Source: Chitinophagales bacterium (lineage in GTDB: Bacteria > Bacteroidota > Bacteroidia > Chitinophagales > Chitinophagaceae). Taken from it: 32,636 nt of DNA. A program made the translations under genes and the position numbers. The notes below the pieces were generated by a model. The model searched no databases. It had not been told where the DNA came from and was given only the letters and a program-made list of their open reading frames with translations. Position 1 is the first letter of the stretch, and each line of letters opens with the position of its first letter. The stretch lies in contig JAFLBN010000028.1 of the NCBI GenBank assembly GCA_017303395.1, positions 1-32,636 on the forward strand, written 5' to 3'. This document shows, piece by piece, positions 25,344-32,636 of the stretch.

Positions 25344-27026
25344 ATGAAAATATTTCTTGCACAGCAGAATTATCACATAGGCAACTTCGAGGCGAATACG
25401 GCAAAAATCATTGATGCCATCAGACAGGCGAAGCTGCAAGGGGGAGATTTGATTGTATTTTCTGAATTATCGGTATGCGGCTACCCTCCCCGCGACTTTC
25501 TGGAGTTTAATGATTTCATAGAGCAGTGTGAAAAAGCGGTTGATGCCATCCGTAAAGAGGCGGATATAATTGGTGTGATAATTGGCGCACCTACACGCAA
25601 TAAAGAAACGCTGGGCAAAGACCTGCACAACAGTGCTTACCTGCTATATAATGAAGAGATAATTGGCATAGCACATAAAACGCTGCTGCCTACCTACGAT
25701 ATATTTGATGAGTACCGCTATTTTGAACCTGCTGACAGTTGGAATGTGATAGAGTTTAAAGGCAGACGTATAGCGCTTACCGTGTGCGAAGACATCTGGA
25801 ATCTGGGCAACAATCCTTTGTATAAAATATGCCCGATGGATAAGCTGATGGAACAGCGTCCTGACATCATGATAAACATCAGCGCATCTCCATTCGATTA
25901 TCTGCATGCAGAAGGCAGGATGAGCATGATAAAACAGAATGTTGCCAAATACAAATTGCCGATGGTGTATTGCAATACTGTTGGCTCTCAAACCGAGATT
26001 GTATTTGACGGTGGTTCTGTAGTGATGGATACACACCAGAACCTGATAGCAGAGCTACCCTACTTTGCAGAAGCGTTGCAAAGTGTAACACTGAAAGACG
26101 ATAAGACTTTTGCAGAAGCACCCGTAAAACACGCTGCTGAAATACCTACCGCAGAACTACTGCCTGACGGTTTTGATGACGACTACGACATCGACGAAAT
26201 ACACAAAGCACTGATACTTGGCATCAGAGATTATTTTGGCAAAATGGGCTTTACAAAAGCCATCGTTGCATCATCGGGGGGTATTGATAGTGCTGTAGTA
26301 TTGGCACTGGCATGCGAAGCGCTAGGAGCAGAAAATGTGCGTGCACTGCTGATGCCATCGCACTACTCTACCAGCCACTCAGTAACTGATGCAGAACAGC
26401 TTTCAAAAAACCTGAACAATCATTACGACATACTACCAATAAAGGACATCTTCAATACCTACGAGCATACACTTGAACCTGTGTTTAAAGACCTGCCGTT
26501 TAACGTAGCAGAAGAAAACCTACAATCGCGCATACGTGGTGCTTTGGTAATGGCGCTCTCCAATAAGTTTGGTTCTATACTGCTGAATACATCTAACAAG
26601 AGCGAACTATCTACTGGCTATGGTACTTTGTATGGAGATATGGCTGGCGGGCTTGGCGTATTGGGCGACCTCTACAAAATGCAGGTATATGCGCTGGCAC
26701 GCTACATCAACAGAAACGGCGAAATCATTCCACAAAACATAATAGACAAAGCACCATCTGCAGAGTTGCGTCCCGACCAGAAAGACAGCGACAGCCTGCC
26801 TGAGTACAATGTGCTTGACCCGATTCTGTATCAATACATAGAGAATCGTAAAGGGCCTAAAGAGATAATAGCCATGGGCTTTGATGCAGCATTGGTAAAC
26901 CGCATACTGCGACTGGTGAATATGAACGAGTATAAGCGCAATCAATTCTGCCCTATCATACGCGTATCTCCCAAAGCATTTGGTATTGGGCGCAGGGTAC
27001 CTATTGTTGGTAAATATTTATCCTAA
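25344..27026 (+). CDS. nadE: NAD+ synthase, glutamine-hydrolysing
   Basis: 560 aa. It makes NAD+ from nicotinate adenine dinucleotide, ATP and glutamine, the last step of NAD synthesis. The N-terminal nitrilase-type glutaminase carries the Glu-Lys-Cys triad: E41 (FSELSVCGYPPRDF), K112 (AHKTLLP) and C148 (ALTVCEDIWN). The C-terminal synthetase has the PP-loop SSGGIDS at 310-316, then LLMPSHYSTSHS and NKSELSTGYGTLYGDMAGGL. Both domains are intact. It has its own candidate promoter and a strong bidirectional terminator. Confidence 0.98.
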   Translation: MKIFLAQQNYHIGNFEANTAKIIDAIRQAKLQGGDLIVFSELSVCGYPPRDFLEFNDFIEQCEKAVDAIRKEADIIGVIIGAPTRNKETLGKDLHNSAYLLYNEEIIGIAHKTLLPTYDIFDEYRYFEPADSWNVIEFKGRRIALTVCEDIWNLGNNPLYKICPMDKLMEQRPDIMINISASPFDYLHAEGRMSMIKQNVAKYKLPMVYCNTVGSQTEIVFDGGSVVMDTHQNLIAELPYFAEALQSVTLKDDKTFAEAPVKHAAEIPTAELLPDGFDDDYDIDEIHKALILGIRDYFGKMGFTKAIVASSGGIDSAVVLALACEALGAENVRALLMPSHYSTSHSVTDAEQLSKNLNNHYDILPIKDIFNTYEHTLEPVFKDLPFNVAEENLQSRIRGALVMALSNKFGSILLNTSNKSELSTGYGTLYGDMAGGLGVLGDLYKMQVYALARYINRNGEIIPQNIIDKAPSAELRPDQKDSDSLPEYNVLDPILYQYIENRKGPKEIIAMGFDAALVNRILRLVNMNEYKRNQFCPIIRVSPKAFGIGRRVPIVGKYLS

Positions 27027-27036
27027 ATACTTATTA

Positions 27037-27084
27037 ATAATAAAAGATAAAGCGTCCTTACGGGGACGCTTTATCTTTTATTAT
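27037..27084. terminator. Strong bidirectional terminator (21-bp stem)
   Basis: A perfect 21-bp stem (27037-27057 with 27064-27084) has a 6-nt loop. The GC core gcgtcc/ggacgc is flanked by A/T-rich arms that give a T-run in either direction. It lies between the convergent nadE (10 bp past its stop) and the gene at 27109. Confidence 0.9.
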
Positions 27085-27108
27085 GCTTATGAAAATCTTA
27101 CTGATTGA

Positions 27109-27657
27109 TTACAGTTGAGTAGCAGTGTAAACTACATCTACAGTATAAGTACCTGCAGGGTAAGCGAAACCAGGTGTAGCATTGTATTGGATGCTGAATG
27201 TTTGGTTGCCACCGTTATTACAGTTTGTCAACAGGTTTTGTGCAGTTGCACTCAGGTCAGCATAGCTAGATGCGCTGAACGGAGAAGCGATAGCACCACC
27301 GGTTGCGTTTGCAGGAACACGCAGATCAAGAACACCAGCTACAGGCATTACAGGAGCAGGAGTTGTTGTACCTGTATATGAGAAGTTAGCATTGTTAGTT
27401 TTTACTGTTACGCCGAATTTTTTGTTAGAGCGTACTTTCAATTCCTGGTTAGAAGAGCTAACACCGTTTGCATAATCGTTAACAGTGTTGAAAGCCAGGT
27501 TAACAGCAGCACCTGTAGCAGTTCCTGATCCTGTGAAAGTCAGTTCGATTGCGTTGCTCAGGTTCAGGTTAACTGTTTGAGTAGCTGTAGAAGCAACTTG
27601 TGCTTTTGCTGCGAAACCTGTTACTGCCAGTGCGATGATTGCGATTACTTTTTTCAT
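27109..27657 (-). CDS. Small secreted beta-sandwich protein of unknown function
   Basis: 182 aa. The signal peptide is cut after about residue 19 (FAAKAQ). The mature chain is rich in Ala, Thr, Asn, Val and Ser with short beta strands: QTVNLNLSNAIELTF near the N-terminus, AVNLAFNTVNDYANGV, QELKVRSNKKFGVTVKTNN and the end PAGTYTVDVVYTATQ. The layout and last strand resemble fimbrial-adhesin-like or DUF4402-like secreted proteins, but I cannot assign a family surely. There is one Cys and no T9SS tail. It is monocistronic, with a long G-free leader and a strong terminator, which suggests high expression. Confidence 0.8.
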   Translation of the reverse strand: MKKVIAIIALAVTGFAAKAQVASTATQTVNLNLSNAIELTFTGSGTATGAAVNLAFNTVNDYANGVSSSNQELKVRSNKKFGVTVKTNNANFSYTGTTTPAPVMPVAGVLDLRVPANATGGAIASPFSASSYADLSATAQNLLTNCNNGGNQTFSIQYNATPGFAYPAGTYTVDVVYTATQL

Positions 27658-27750
27658 TTTAAATGTGTTTTGTTTGAGTTATTTGATTAATGTTTGTGTT
27701 TGTTTGTTATTGTGATACAAAGATGCAACGGGAAAGGGCCTATTGCCAAA
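27658..27750 (-). promoter_or_regulatory. Promoter and G-free leader of the 27109 gene
   Basis: On the minus strand TTTG (27747-27750), a 21-bp spacer and CATCTTTG (27718-27725, 7 of 8 to the -7 consensus). The predicted leader, from about 27712 to the ATG, contains no G at all (no C on the plus strand from 27658 to 27717) and is mostly A, C and T, hence unstructured. There is no Shine-Dalgarno sequence. Confidence 0.45.
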
Positions 27751-27760
27751 AAATCGAGGC

Positions 27761-27803
27761 TTGTTAACCCTGCCTTTACAACCGGTTAACGGCTGATTAA
27801 CAA
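27761..27803. promoter_or_regulatory. Paired GTTAAC palindromes, possible operator
   Basis: GTTAAC occurs at 27763-27768 and 27785-27790 (22 bp apart, about two helical turns). TTGTTAA at 27761 and TTAACAA at 27797 form an outer inverted repeat. The cluster starts about 11 bp upstream of the -33 box of the 27109 gene, a position suited to an activator. The binding protein is unknown. Confidence 0.35.
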
Positions 27804-27881
27804 ACAACACATAACGCATTGATTATCAATTAAAATCTACAAGAGATAAAACCACGTATATTTATAAAAAATCACCGCTAA

Positions 27882-28358
27882 ATGCCCCAAATTTATTCAT
27901 TCATCAGCCGATGGCAGGTAACAGCGCCTATAGAAGATGTGTGGAAGCTGATATACGACTCTGAAAAATGGCCGGAATGGTGGCATAGTGTGGTAGAAGT
28001 GAGAGAAATACATACAGGAGATAGCAAAGGTATAGGCAGCATACGGGTGTACAAAATGCGTAGCCCTATGTTATATACGCTATCATTCAACATGACACTA
28101 ACAGACCGTGAAGACTTAAAACATTTGAAAGGAAATGCAAGTGGCGATCTGGAAGGTACGGGAGCATGGTATGTAAGCGAAAAAGAAGGTGTAACAGACA
28201 TACAATGCCACTGGAGGGTGAGCACTACCAAATGGTGGATGAATAGCTTTGCATTTGTATTAAAGCCCTTATTCCGCTACAACCATTCGGCTGTTATGAA
28301 AGACGGCGGACTAAGCCTTGGGAAACAACTAAACACTCCTGTTACAATCATATCTTAG
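27882..28358 (+). CDS. SRPBCC-superfamily (polyketide cyclase-like) protein
   Basis: 158 aa. The START/Bet v1-like fold is suggested by the opening strand FISRWQVTAPIEDVWKLIYD, then SEKWPEWWHSVVEVREI, GIGSIRVYKM, LSFNMTLTDRED and the late WRVSTTKWWMNSFAFVLKPL helix. Such proteins hold hydrophobic ligands in a cavity; the ligand here is unknown. There is no signal peptide, so it is cytoplasmic. It is 5 bp from the downstream GNAT gene, so the two form an operon. The ATG at 27882 begins the SRPBCC pattern directly. Confidence 0.85.
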   Translation: MPQIYSFISRWQVTAPIEDVWKLIYDSEKWPEWWHSVVEVREIHTGDSKGIGSIRVYKMRSPMLYTLSFNMTLTDREDLKHLKGNASGDLEGTGAWYVSEKEGVTDIQCHWRVSTTKWWMNSFAFVLKPLFRYNHSAVMKDGGLSLGKQLNTPVTIIS

Positions 28359-28363
28359 CGCAT

Positions 28364-28783
28364 ATGTATATCATCAGACTATTAAACACAGACGAACTAC
28401 ATACCATCCTACCCTTTCTACAGATGCTGAATGAAAATACTTATGCTGATATTATAGAAAGCAGGTTGAAGGAAATGGAGGCAAATAACTATCGCTGTGT
28501 AGGTGTATATGATGCAGACAAACTGATTGGCATTAGTGGCTTATGGATACTTACCAAACACTACGTAGGTAAACATATTGAACCTGATAATGTCATCATA
28601 CACCCCGACTACAGAAACAAAAAAATCGGAGAACAGCTATTTCAGTGGATATTCGACTATGCACGAGAAGTAGGTTGTGTAGCATCAGAGCTCAACTGTT
28701 ATGTACAAAATCATAAAGGAGTTCGATTCTGGATAAATCAGGGATACAGGATAATAGGTTATCACATGCAGAAACTCTTATAA
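28364..28783 (+). CDS. GNAT-family N-acetyltransferase
   Basis: 139 aa, the size of a single GNAT domain. It has YRCVGVYDADKLIGISGLWI (strands 2-4), then DNVIIHPDYRNKKIGEQLFQ, which includes the acetyl-CoA pyrophosphate-binding motif A (R/Q-x-x-G-x-G/A, here RNKKIG), followed by the C-terminal AREVGCVASELNCYVQNHKG and FWINQGYRIIGYHM. The acceptor substrate is unknown. It follows the SRPBCC gene by 5 bp. A bidirectional terminator lies 12 bp after the stop. Confidence 0.9.
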   Translation: MYIIRLLNTDELHTILPFLQMLNENTYADIIESRLKEMEANNYRCVGVYDADKLIGISGLWILTKHYVGKHIEPDNVIIHPDYRNKKIGEQLFQWIFDYAREVGCVASELNCYVQNHKGVRFWINQGYRIIGYHMQKLL

Positions 28784-28794
28784 TGCTAGAAAAG

Positions 28795-28821
28795 AAAATC
28801 CCCGCTACTTAGCGGGGATTT
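28795..28821. terminator. Bidirectional terminator between GNAT and T9SS cargo genes
   Basis: A perfect 10-bp stem aaatccccgc/gcggggattt has a tactta loop (28796-28821). On the minus strand it is followed by TTTTCTTTT. It serves both the plus-strand GNAT gene and the minus-strand gene ending at 28841. The identical hairpin recurs at 32170-32195. Confidence 0.85.
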
Positions 28822-29262
28822 GTATGTTGATTCTGATTTCTTATCTCACAAGTGTCACATCACCCTTGTAGGTTTCTACAAACCCGTCAGGATATGCTAC
28901 TCGTATCAGGTACTGATAGTTACCTATCTCCTGTGGTACACCTTTCCATGTGCCATCCCAACCTTTGCGGCCGTCTGTACCATTGTACACTTCCTGACCC
29001 CAACGGTTGAACACCCTGAACTCTACATAACGTTGTACTGTCATGTTGCTAACACGGAACACATCATTCTTACCATCTGCATTCGGACTGAAGGCTGTTG
29101 GAACAATCAGGTTGGAACGATAATCTACACCAACGCGAACTGTATCAAATGAACGACAACCATTGCTTGCTATACCCGCTACTACATACATGGTAGATTC
29201 TGTAGGTGTGGCTATCGGGTAAGAAATGTTCGGATTGTTCAGCGATGCTACAGGGCTCCAGT
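28796..29262. repeat. Direct repeat copy A: CTD and terminator block
   Basis: 467 bp aligned without gaps to 32170-32636 (offset 3374), with nine substitutions, about 98% identity. It covers the terminator hairpin, 3' untranslated sequence and the last 140 codons of the CHU_C-type gene. Identity stops at the outer edge of the hairpin; on the other side copy B runs off the window. Confidence 0.95.
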
Positions 29263-32065
29263 TATACAACCTTGCACCATTTACCATCAACTGAAGGCTT
29301 TGTCCTGCTTTCACCATTGTATCCGGTGTCAGGATTTTTACTACAGGCAATGGTTTTACTGTTATGTATGCATCTATTGTATCAAAACAGAATACTTCGT
29401 CACCTACAGCTATTTTGTAGTGTGTTGTTTTCTTTGGTTTTGCTACCGGACTAGCACACAAATCGCAGCTCAGAGACTGATGTGCAGATTTGTACTGGCC
29501 ATTTTCATACTCATACCATTTGTAGTATGTACCATTGCGAATTTCAAGCGGTGCTGTTTCTCCAAAACATATGGCTGTGTCTTTTGGCAATGCGTAGAAA
29601 TCGTGTTGTGGTACAAAGATATCCAGCGTATCTCTTTCATAACAACCACTAGTACCTATCGTTTCAACGGAATACCTTGTAGATTTATTTACGTACGCCA
29701 ATGGTTGTTTAACGCTTGAATCTGATAGGTATTCACCAGGGAACCATTTGAATTCAAATGGTAATGCAGGTGCATCATCAAACAGCATTTTCAATACAGG
29801 ACGTCCTTTATACTCTTTAATGTTCGGACTGGTATTAACGCCACATACAGTCGTTGTTAATGCATCAGGCGCTTTCAGCTCGAGCATTGATACATACGTA
29901 GTTGGCATATACCTAACAAGTGGTGGTTGGTTAGTACCTGTAGTACTTGAACATCCACCAAGTATATCATTATCACTATAACAAATTTCAATCACCAGGT
30001 TTTTAGTAGAATCCAAATCGAACGGAGTGTCCAGCTTGAATTTCTGTTCTCCATTAGGGAAGAATGTAGGACCCGTAGCAGTATAAACCGGTATCAGCCC
30101 TGTTTCGAAACCTAATGTCGGGTTTAACTCTGTTTTGTTAGTACACTTTACAGATATTCTGAAGTTTCTGTATTCGTATGTATTAGGCGAAGTAGATTTT
30201 GTCGTTTCAAATGACAAGCCTCTTAATACCAATGAACGCATACCAAACTCTCTCAATTCATCTTTTTTGATGAGATATTGTTGTTTAGTACTATGTGCAT
30301 TATTATGCAGTAATGGAGATATAGTACCTACAGTATCGAAAGAGAAACCATAACCGAATATAGATGACCCATATACATAAGCTGAATCCAGTATACCTTC
30401 AGGGATAATAGATGGTCCACATGGCAAGTTATTTCTAGGACCTTTACCTTTTAAATCAACATCCAGCTGTAAATAATCAGGCCTACACATAACAAAGTTA
30501 TCTGTGTGCGGGAAGATATCAATAGCATTTGTTGTGTCTTCAAATATGGTAACTGTATCCTTCAATCGACAGTTACCTACCAATTCGGGAGCAGTTACGA
30601 TATAACTAGTTGTAGTTTTAGGACTAGCAATAGGATTGTGTATAGTGCTTGAAGACAAATCCTTTGCAGGACCACCATTAATATCTGTCCATACAAGTGA
30701 ATTCAAATTATCATATCCCCTCACAAATAATTGTTGTGGTAGAGGTGACAACTTACATATAGGCCTGTCTGGTCCAACATCAATACCAGCTACTACTTTT
30801 ATTTTAACTACAACAAAGTTCTTCTGTACTATAATTGTACCGGTACTGTTACATGTAGAATCTTTAGACACAAATGTCATTGAATGCTCTCCTATATCTC
30901 CTGCAGTTGGTATCCATGAAAAAGTACCGACAGGAGAAGATGTACCTTGTCCTGCTACAGTGTATGTAGCACCAGGTATAATATTTAACACGTCTAAATA
31001 AACATTACTAAGTGCATTCAGAGATTTACCGTTAATAGTAAATGTCAGATTATTACCTGGACATGTGATAACTCTTTTCTGCGATGCCTGTAGTGTACCA
31101 CCTGTAATAGTAAGTGGTGTGGTATCGATAGTTGGCGGTGGATATGAACAGTTAAGAATATTTACCTCACAAGTCCTTCTGATATAACCAGTCAGGACTT
31201 TAGTTTTGGGATCATACTCATCACATTGAAAATCGAATGTGTACCTGCCAGCATTTTGTGGAGTAAAATATGCAGCACCAGTCATTGTATCCATCCTGTA
31301 CGGATTAGAAGATGCTGACCCCATAGGATCGGCCAATGAATAACCCGGATTGAATGCCAACCAAGTAGGGGCAGCTATTGGCGACATGTGTGTATAGTGG
31401 AAAATATTGTATGTTCTGAGAGAATCGCCGTTTACATCTGAAGGTCCATTCAAAAATACGCTTGCATTGCCATTGCAGATATATGGCAGCGGAGTTACAT
31501 TGAAACGGGGTGTACTGTTATTATACTTAACTACGTTATTCAACATAGTTTCCAGATAGAAAGGCTCGTAAGACGGTACGTTTATCAAATTGTTTGATGT
31601 ACAGCAGCTCCAGAAATAAAACGTCCAGTCTGGTTGAGGATATGGTAATGTTACAGTACCCATTACCCTTACCCTATCGAAACCAATAGGAGCTGTAACA
31701 CTATTAACATAGCATGAGTTTTGGTTATGGTAAACCTCACATAGCTGATCCAATGTATCCTGAGATACAAAATTACAAACAACATTACCAGTAGCACCTG
31801 GCAAGCCAGCGGCGGCGGCAGTAGCACTACGATACTGAATATTTACAGTAGTAGCCAACGTAGCCGCGTTAACAGGGTTTCTATCGCAAGCTTTGTACTG
31901 ATCAAAGTACACTTCGTACTTATACTCGGTAGTACCCGTGCAACCATCAAGACCCGCACCTACATAAACCACGTACAAATCGCCCGCGGCAAAGTGATCG
32001 GCCTTAGCTTTTCCGGCAAATAATAACAAAAACAGTAAGAGTATTCTTACGTAACCGTTTCTCAT
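28841..32065 (-). CDS. Large secreted protein with gliding-associated (CHU_C) C-terminal domain
   Basis: 1074 aa from ATG 32065 (MRNGYVRILLLFLLLFAGKA, a good signal peptide). The frame opens 14 codons earlier at 32107, but a promoter-like TTTG-N20-TATATTTA lies there, so the inner start is chosen. The N-terminal ~300 residues (DHFAAGDLYVVYVG, YEVYFDQYKACDRNP, Cys-rich later) form the module common in such cargo. The middle has Ig/PKD-like beta domains with many Cys. The last ~90 residues (LIVPTAFSPNADGKNDVFRV, VEFRVFNRWGQEVYNG, GWDGTWKG, YQYLIRVAYPDG) form the gliding-motility-associated C-terminal domain, a type B T9SS signal. It is probably a surface adhesin; the exact role is unknown. Confidence 0.93.
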   Translation of the reverse strand: MRNGYVRILLLFLLLFAGKAKADHFAAGDLYVVYVGAGLDGCTGTTEYKYEVYFDQYKACDRNPVNAATLATTVNIQYRSATAAAAGLPGATGNVVCNFVSQDTLDQLCEVYHNQNSCYVNSVTAPIGFDRVRVMGTVTLPYPQPDWTFYFWSCCTSNNLINVPSYEPFYLETMLNNVVKYNNSTPRFNVTPLPYICNGNASVFLNGPSDVNGDSLRTYNIFHYTHMSPIAAPTWLAFNPGYSLADPMGSASSNPYRMDTMTGAAYFTPQNAGRYTFDFQCDEYDPKTKVLTGYIRRTCEVNILNCSYPPPTIDTTPLTITGGTLQASQKRVITCPGNNLTFTINGKSLNALSNVYLDVLNIIPGATYTVAGQGTSSPVGTFSWIPTAGDIGEHSMTFVSKDSTCNSTGTIIVQKNFVVVKIKVVAGIDVGPDRPICKLSPLPQQLFVRGYDNLNSLVWTDINGGPAKDLSSSTIHNPIASPKTTTSYIVTAPELVGNCRLKDTVTIFEDTTNAIDIFPHTDNFVMCRPDYLQLDVDLKGKGPRNNLPCGPSIIPEGILDSAYVYGSSIFGYGFSFDTVGTISPLLHNNAHSTKQQYLIKKDELREFGMRSLVLRGLSFETTKSTSPNTYEYRNFRISVKCTNKTELNPTLGFETGLIPVYTATGPTFFPNGEQKFKLDTPFDLDSTKNLVIEICYSDNDILGGCSSTTGTNQPPLVRYMPTTYVSMLELKAPDALTTTVCGVNTSPNIKEYKGRPVLKMLFDDAPALPFEFKWFPGEYLSDSSVKQPLAYVNKSTRYSVETIGTSGCYERDTLDIFVPQHDFYALPKDTAICFGETAPLEIRNGTYYKWYEYENGQYKSAHQSLSCDLCASPVAKPKKTTHYKIAVGDEVFCFDTIDAYITVKPLPVVKILTPDTMVKAGQSLQLMVNGARLYNWSPVASLNNPNISYPIATPTESTMYVVAGIASNGCRSFDTVRVGVDYRSNLIVPTAFSPNADGKNDVFRVSNMTVQRYVEFRVFNRWGQEVYNGTDGRKGWDGTWKGVPQEIGNYQYLIRVAYPDGFVETYKGDVTLVR

Positions 32066-32087
32066 GCTTACAGATTTTATCGCTTGA

Positions 32088-32119
32088 TAAATATATGACA
32101 TTAACACTTTATTGTCAAA
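32088..32119 (-). promoter_or_regulatory. Candidate promoter of the large CHU_C gene
   Basis: On the minus strand TTTG (32116-32119), a 20-bp spacer and TATATTTA (32088-32095, 7 of 8). Transcription would begin about 18 bp before ATG 32065. Confidence 0.45.
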
Positions 32120-32169
32120 TCTTGTTTAATAGACATCAGCAATCTGAGAAGTGTTGGGTATTCAAACAA

Positions 32170-32195
32170 AAATCCCCGCTACTTAGCGGGGATTT
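32170..32195 (-). terminator. Terminator of the right-edge CHU_C gene
   Basis: The same 10-bp aaatccccgc/gcggggattt stem and tactta loop as at 28796, followed on the minus strand by TTTTTGTTTG. It lies 19 bp past the stop of the partial gene. Confidence 0.85.
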
Positions 32196-32214
32196 GTATG
32201 TTGATTCTGATTTC

Positions 32215-32636
32215 TTATCTCACAAGTGTCACATCACCTTTGTAGGTTTCTACAAACCCGTCAGGATATGCTACTCGTATCAGGTACTGATAGTTACCTA
32301 TCTCCTGTGGTACGCCTTTCCATGTACCATCCCAGCCTTTGCGGCCGTCTGTACCATTGTACACTTCCTGACCCCAACGATTGAACACGCGGAACTCTAC
32401 ATAACGTTGTACTGTCATGTTGCTAACACGGAACACATCATTCTTACCATCTGCATTTGGACTGAAGGCTGTTGGAACAATCAGGTTGGAACGATAATCT
32501 ACACCAACACGAACTGTATCAAATGAACGACAACCATTGCTTGCTATACCCGCTACTACATACATGGTAGATTCTGTAGGTGTGGCTATCGGGTAAGAAA
32601 TGTTCGGATTGTTCAGCGATGCTACAGGGCTCCAGT
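32215..32636 (-). CDS. 3' end of a second CHU_C-type T9SS cargo gene (5' end off the right edge)
   Basis: Partial: 140 codons are visible, open to the window end. The frame passes through the internal Met at 32565 without interruption (WSPVASLNNPNISYPIATPT precedes it), so this is the tail of a longer gene, not a small one. The product is residue-for-residue identical to the last 140 residues of the protein at 28841-32065: part of an Ig-like module and the full gliding-associated C-terminal domain (PTAFSPNADGKNDVFRVSN, FNRWGQEVYNGTDG). It is therefore another T9SS-exported protein, probably a tandem paralogue. Its N-terminal part cannot be judged here. Confidence 0.92.
   Translation of the reverse strand, partial: WSPVASLNNPNISYPIATPTESTMYVVAGIASNGCRSFDTVRVGVDYRSNLIVPTAFSPNADGKNDVFRVSNMTVQRYVEFRVFNRWGQEVYNGTDGRKGWDGTWKGVPQEIGNYQYLIRVAYPDGFVETYKGDVTLVR

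Larger units (their letters stand above)
32170..32636. repeat. Direct repeat copy B: CTD and terminator block
   Basis: Partner of 28796-29262. It reaches the window end, so its true length is at least 467 bp. All nine substitutions against copy A are silent. Confidence 0.95.

Noticed and set aside
28796-32195. Repeated hairpins considered as mobile-element ends
   Set aside because: They are direct, not inverted, each lies just after a stop codon with a T-run, and no transposase is present; terminators within a duplicated gene tail explain them.
32215-32565. A standalone 116-codon gene
   Set aside because: The frame continues past the internal Met to the window edge with identical sequence to the CHU_C gene, so it is the tail of a larger gene.

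Overview
The window is about 43% GC by eye and looks like a chromosomal segment of a Bacteroidota bacterium, most likely of the Chitinophagaceae/Chitinophagales group. The evidence is an ECF sigma/FecR/STN-receptor cascade, DUF4249 lipoproteins, type 9 secretion (T9SS) tails of both type A and gliding-associated (CHU_C) kind, GldB, DUF3078, and several TAnnTTTG-type -7 boxes. I see no phage, IS, CRISPR, tRNA or rRNA.

Layout. Positions 1-4813 (minus) hold the first 1604 codons of a giant secreted protein with at least 13 Ig-like repeats; its C-terminus lies off the left edge. Positions 5120-13635 (minus) form one compact trans-envelope signalling and uptake operon: ECF sigma, FecR anti-sigma, an STN-bearing TonB-dependent receptor with a DUF4249 surface lipoprotein, then a second receptor without STN and a second DUF4249 lipoprotein, closed by a terminator. 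Just upstream, on the same strand, are a Crp/Fnr-type regulator (13707-14300) and a type A T9SS cargo protein (14413-15396).

The middle is mostly core genes: an AsmA-like protein with a small membrane protein (plus), trmN6-tsaD (minus, ATGA overlap), a DUF6263-like lipoprotein (plus), scpA (minus), DUF3078 and gldB (minus), a PorT-like outer-membrane barrel (plus) and glutamine-dependent NAD synthetase nadE (plus). The right part has a small abundant-looking secreted protein with a G-free mRNA leader (27109-27657), an SRPBCC-GNAT gene pair, and a 1074-aa gliding-associated C-terminal protein. Downstream of that protein's promoter lies the 3' end of a second gene, running off the right edge, whose last 140 codons and terminator are a 98% identical copy of the first gene's 3' end.

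Themes. The operon at 5-13.6 kb should sense and import one or two unknown substrates. The large surface proteins at both ends are T9SS-type cargo. GldB, the PorT-like protein and nadE mark a gliding/T9SS-associated neighbourhood. The most unusual observations are the terminator-to-CTD direct repeats that bracket a whole adhesin-like gene, the duplicated receptor/DUF4249 pairs under one sigma factor, and the set of promoter-like boxes very close to, or inside, the apparent gene starts. All functional statements are from reading the sequence; no database search was run.
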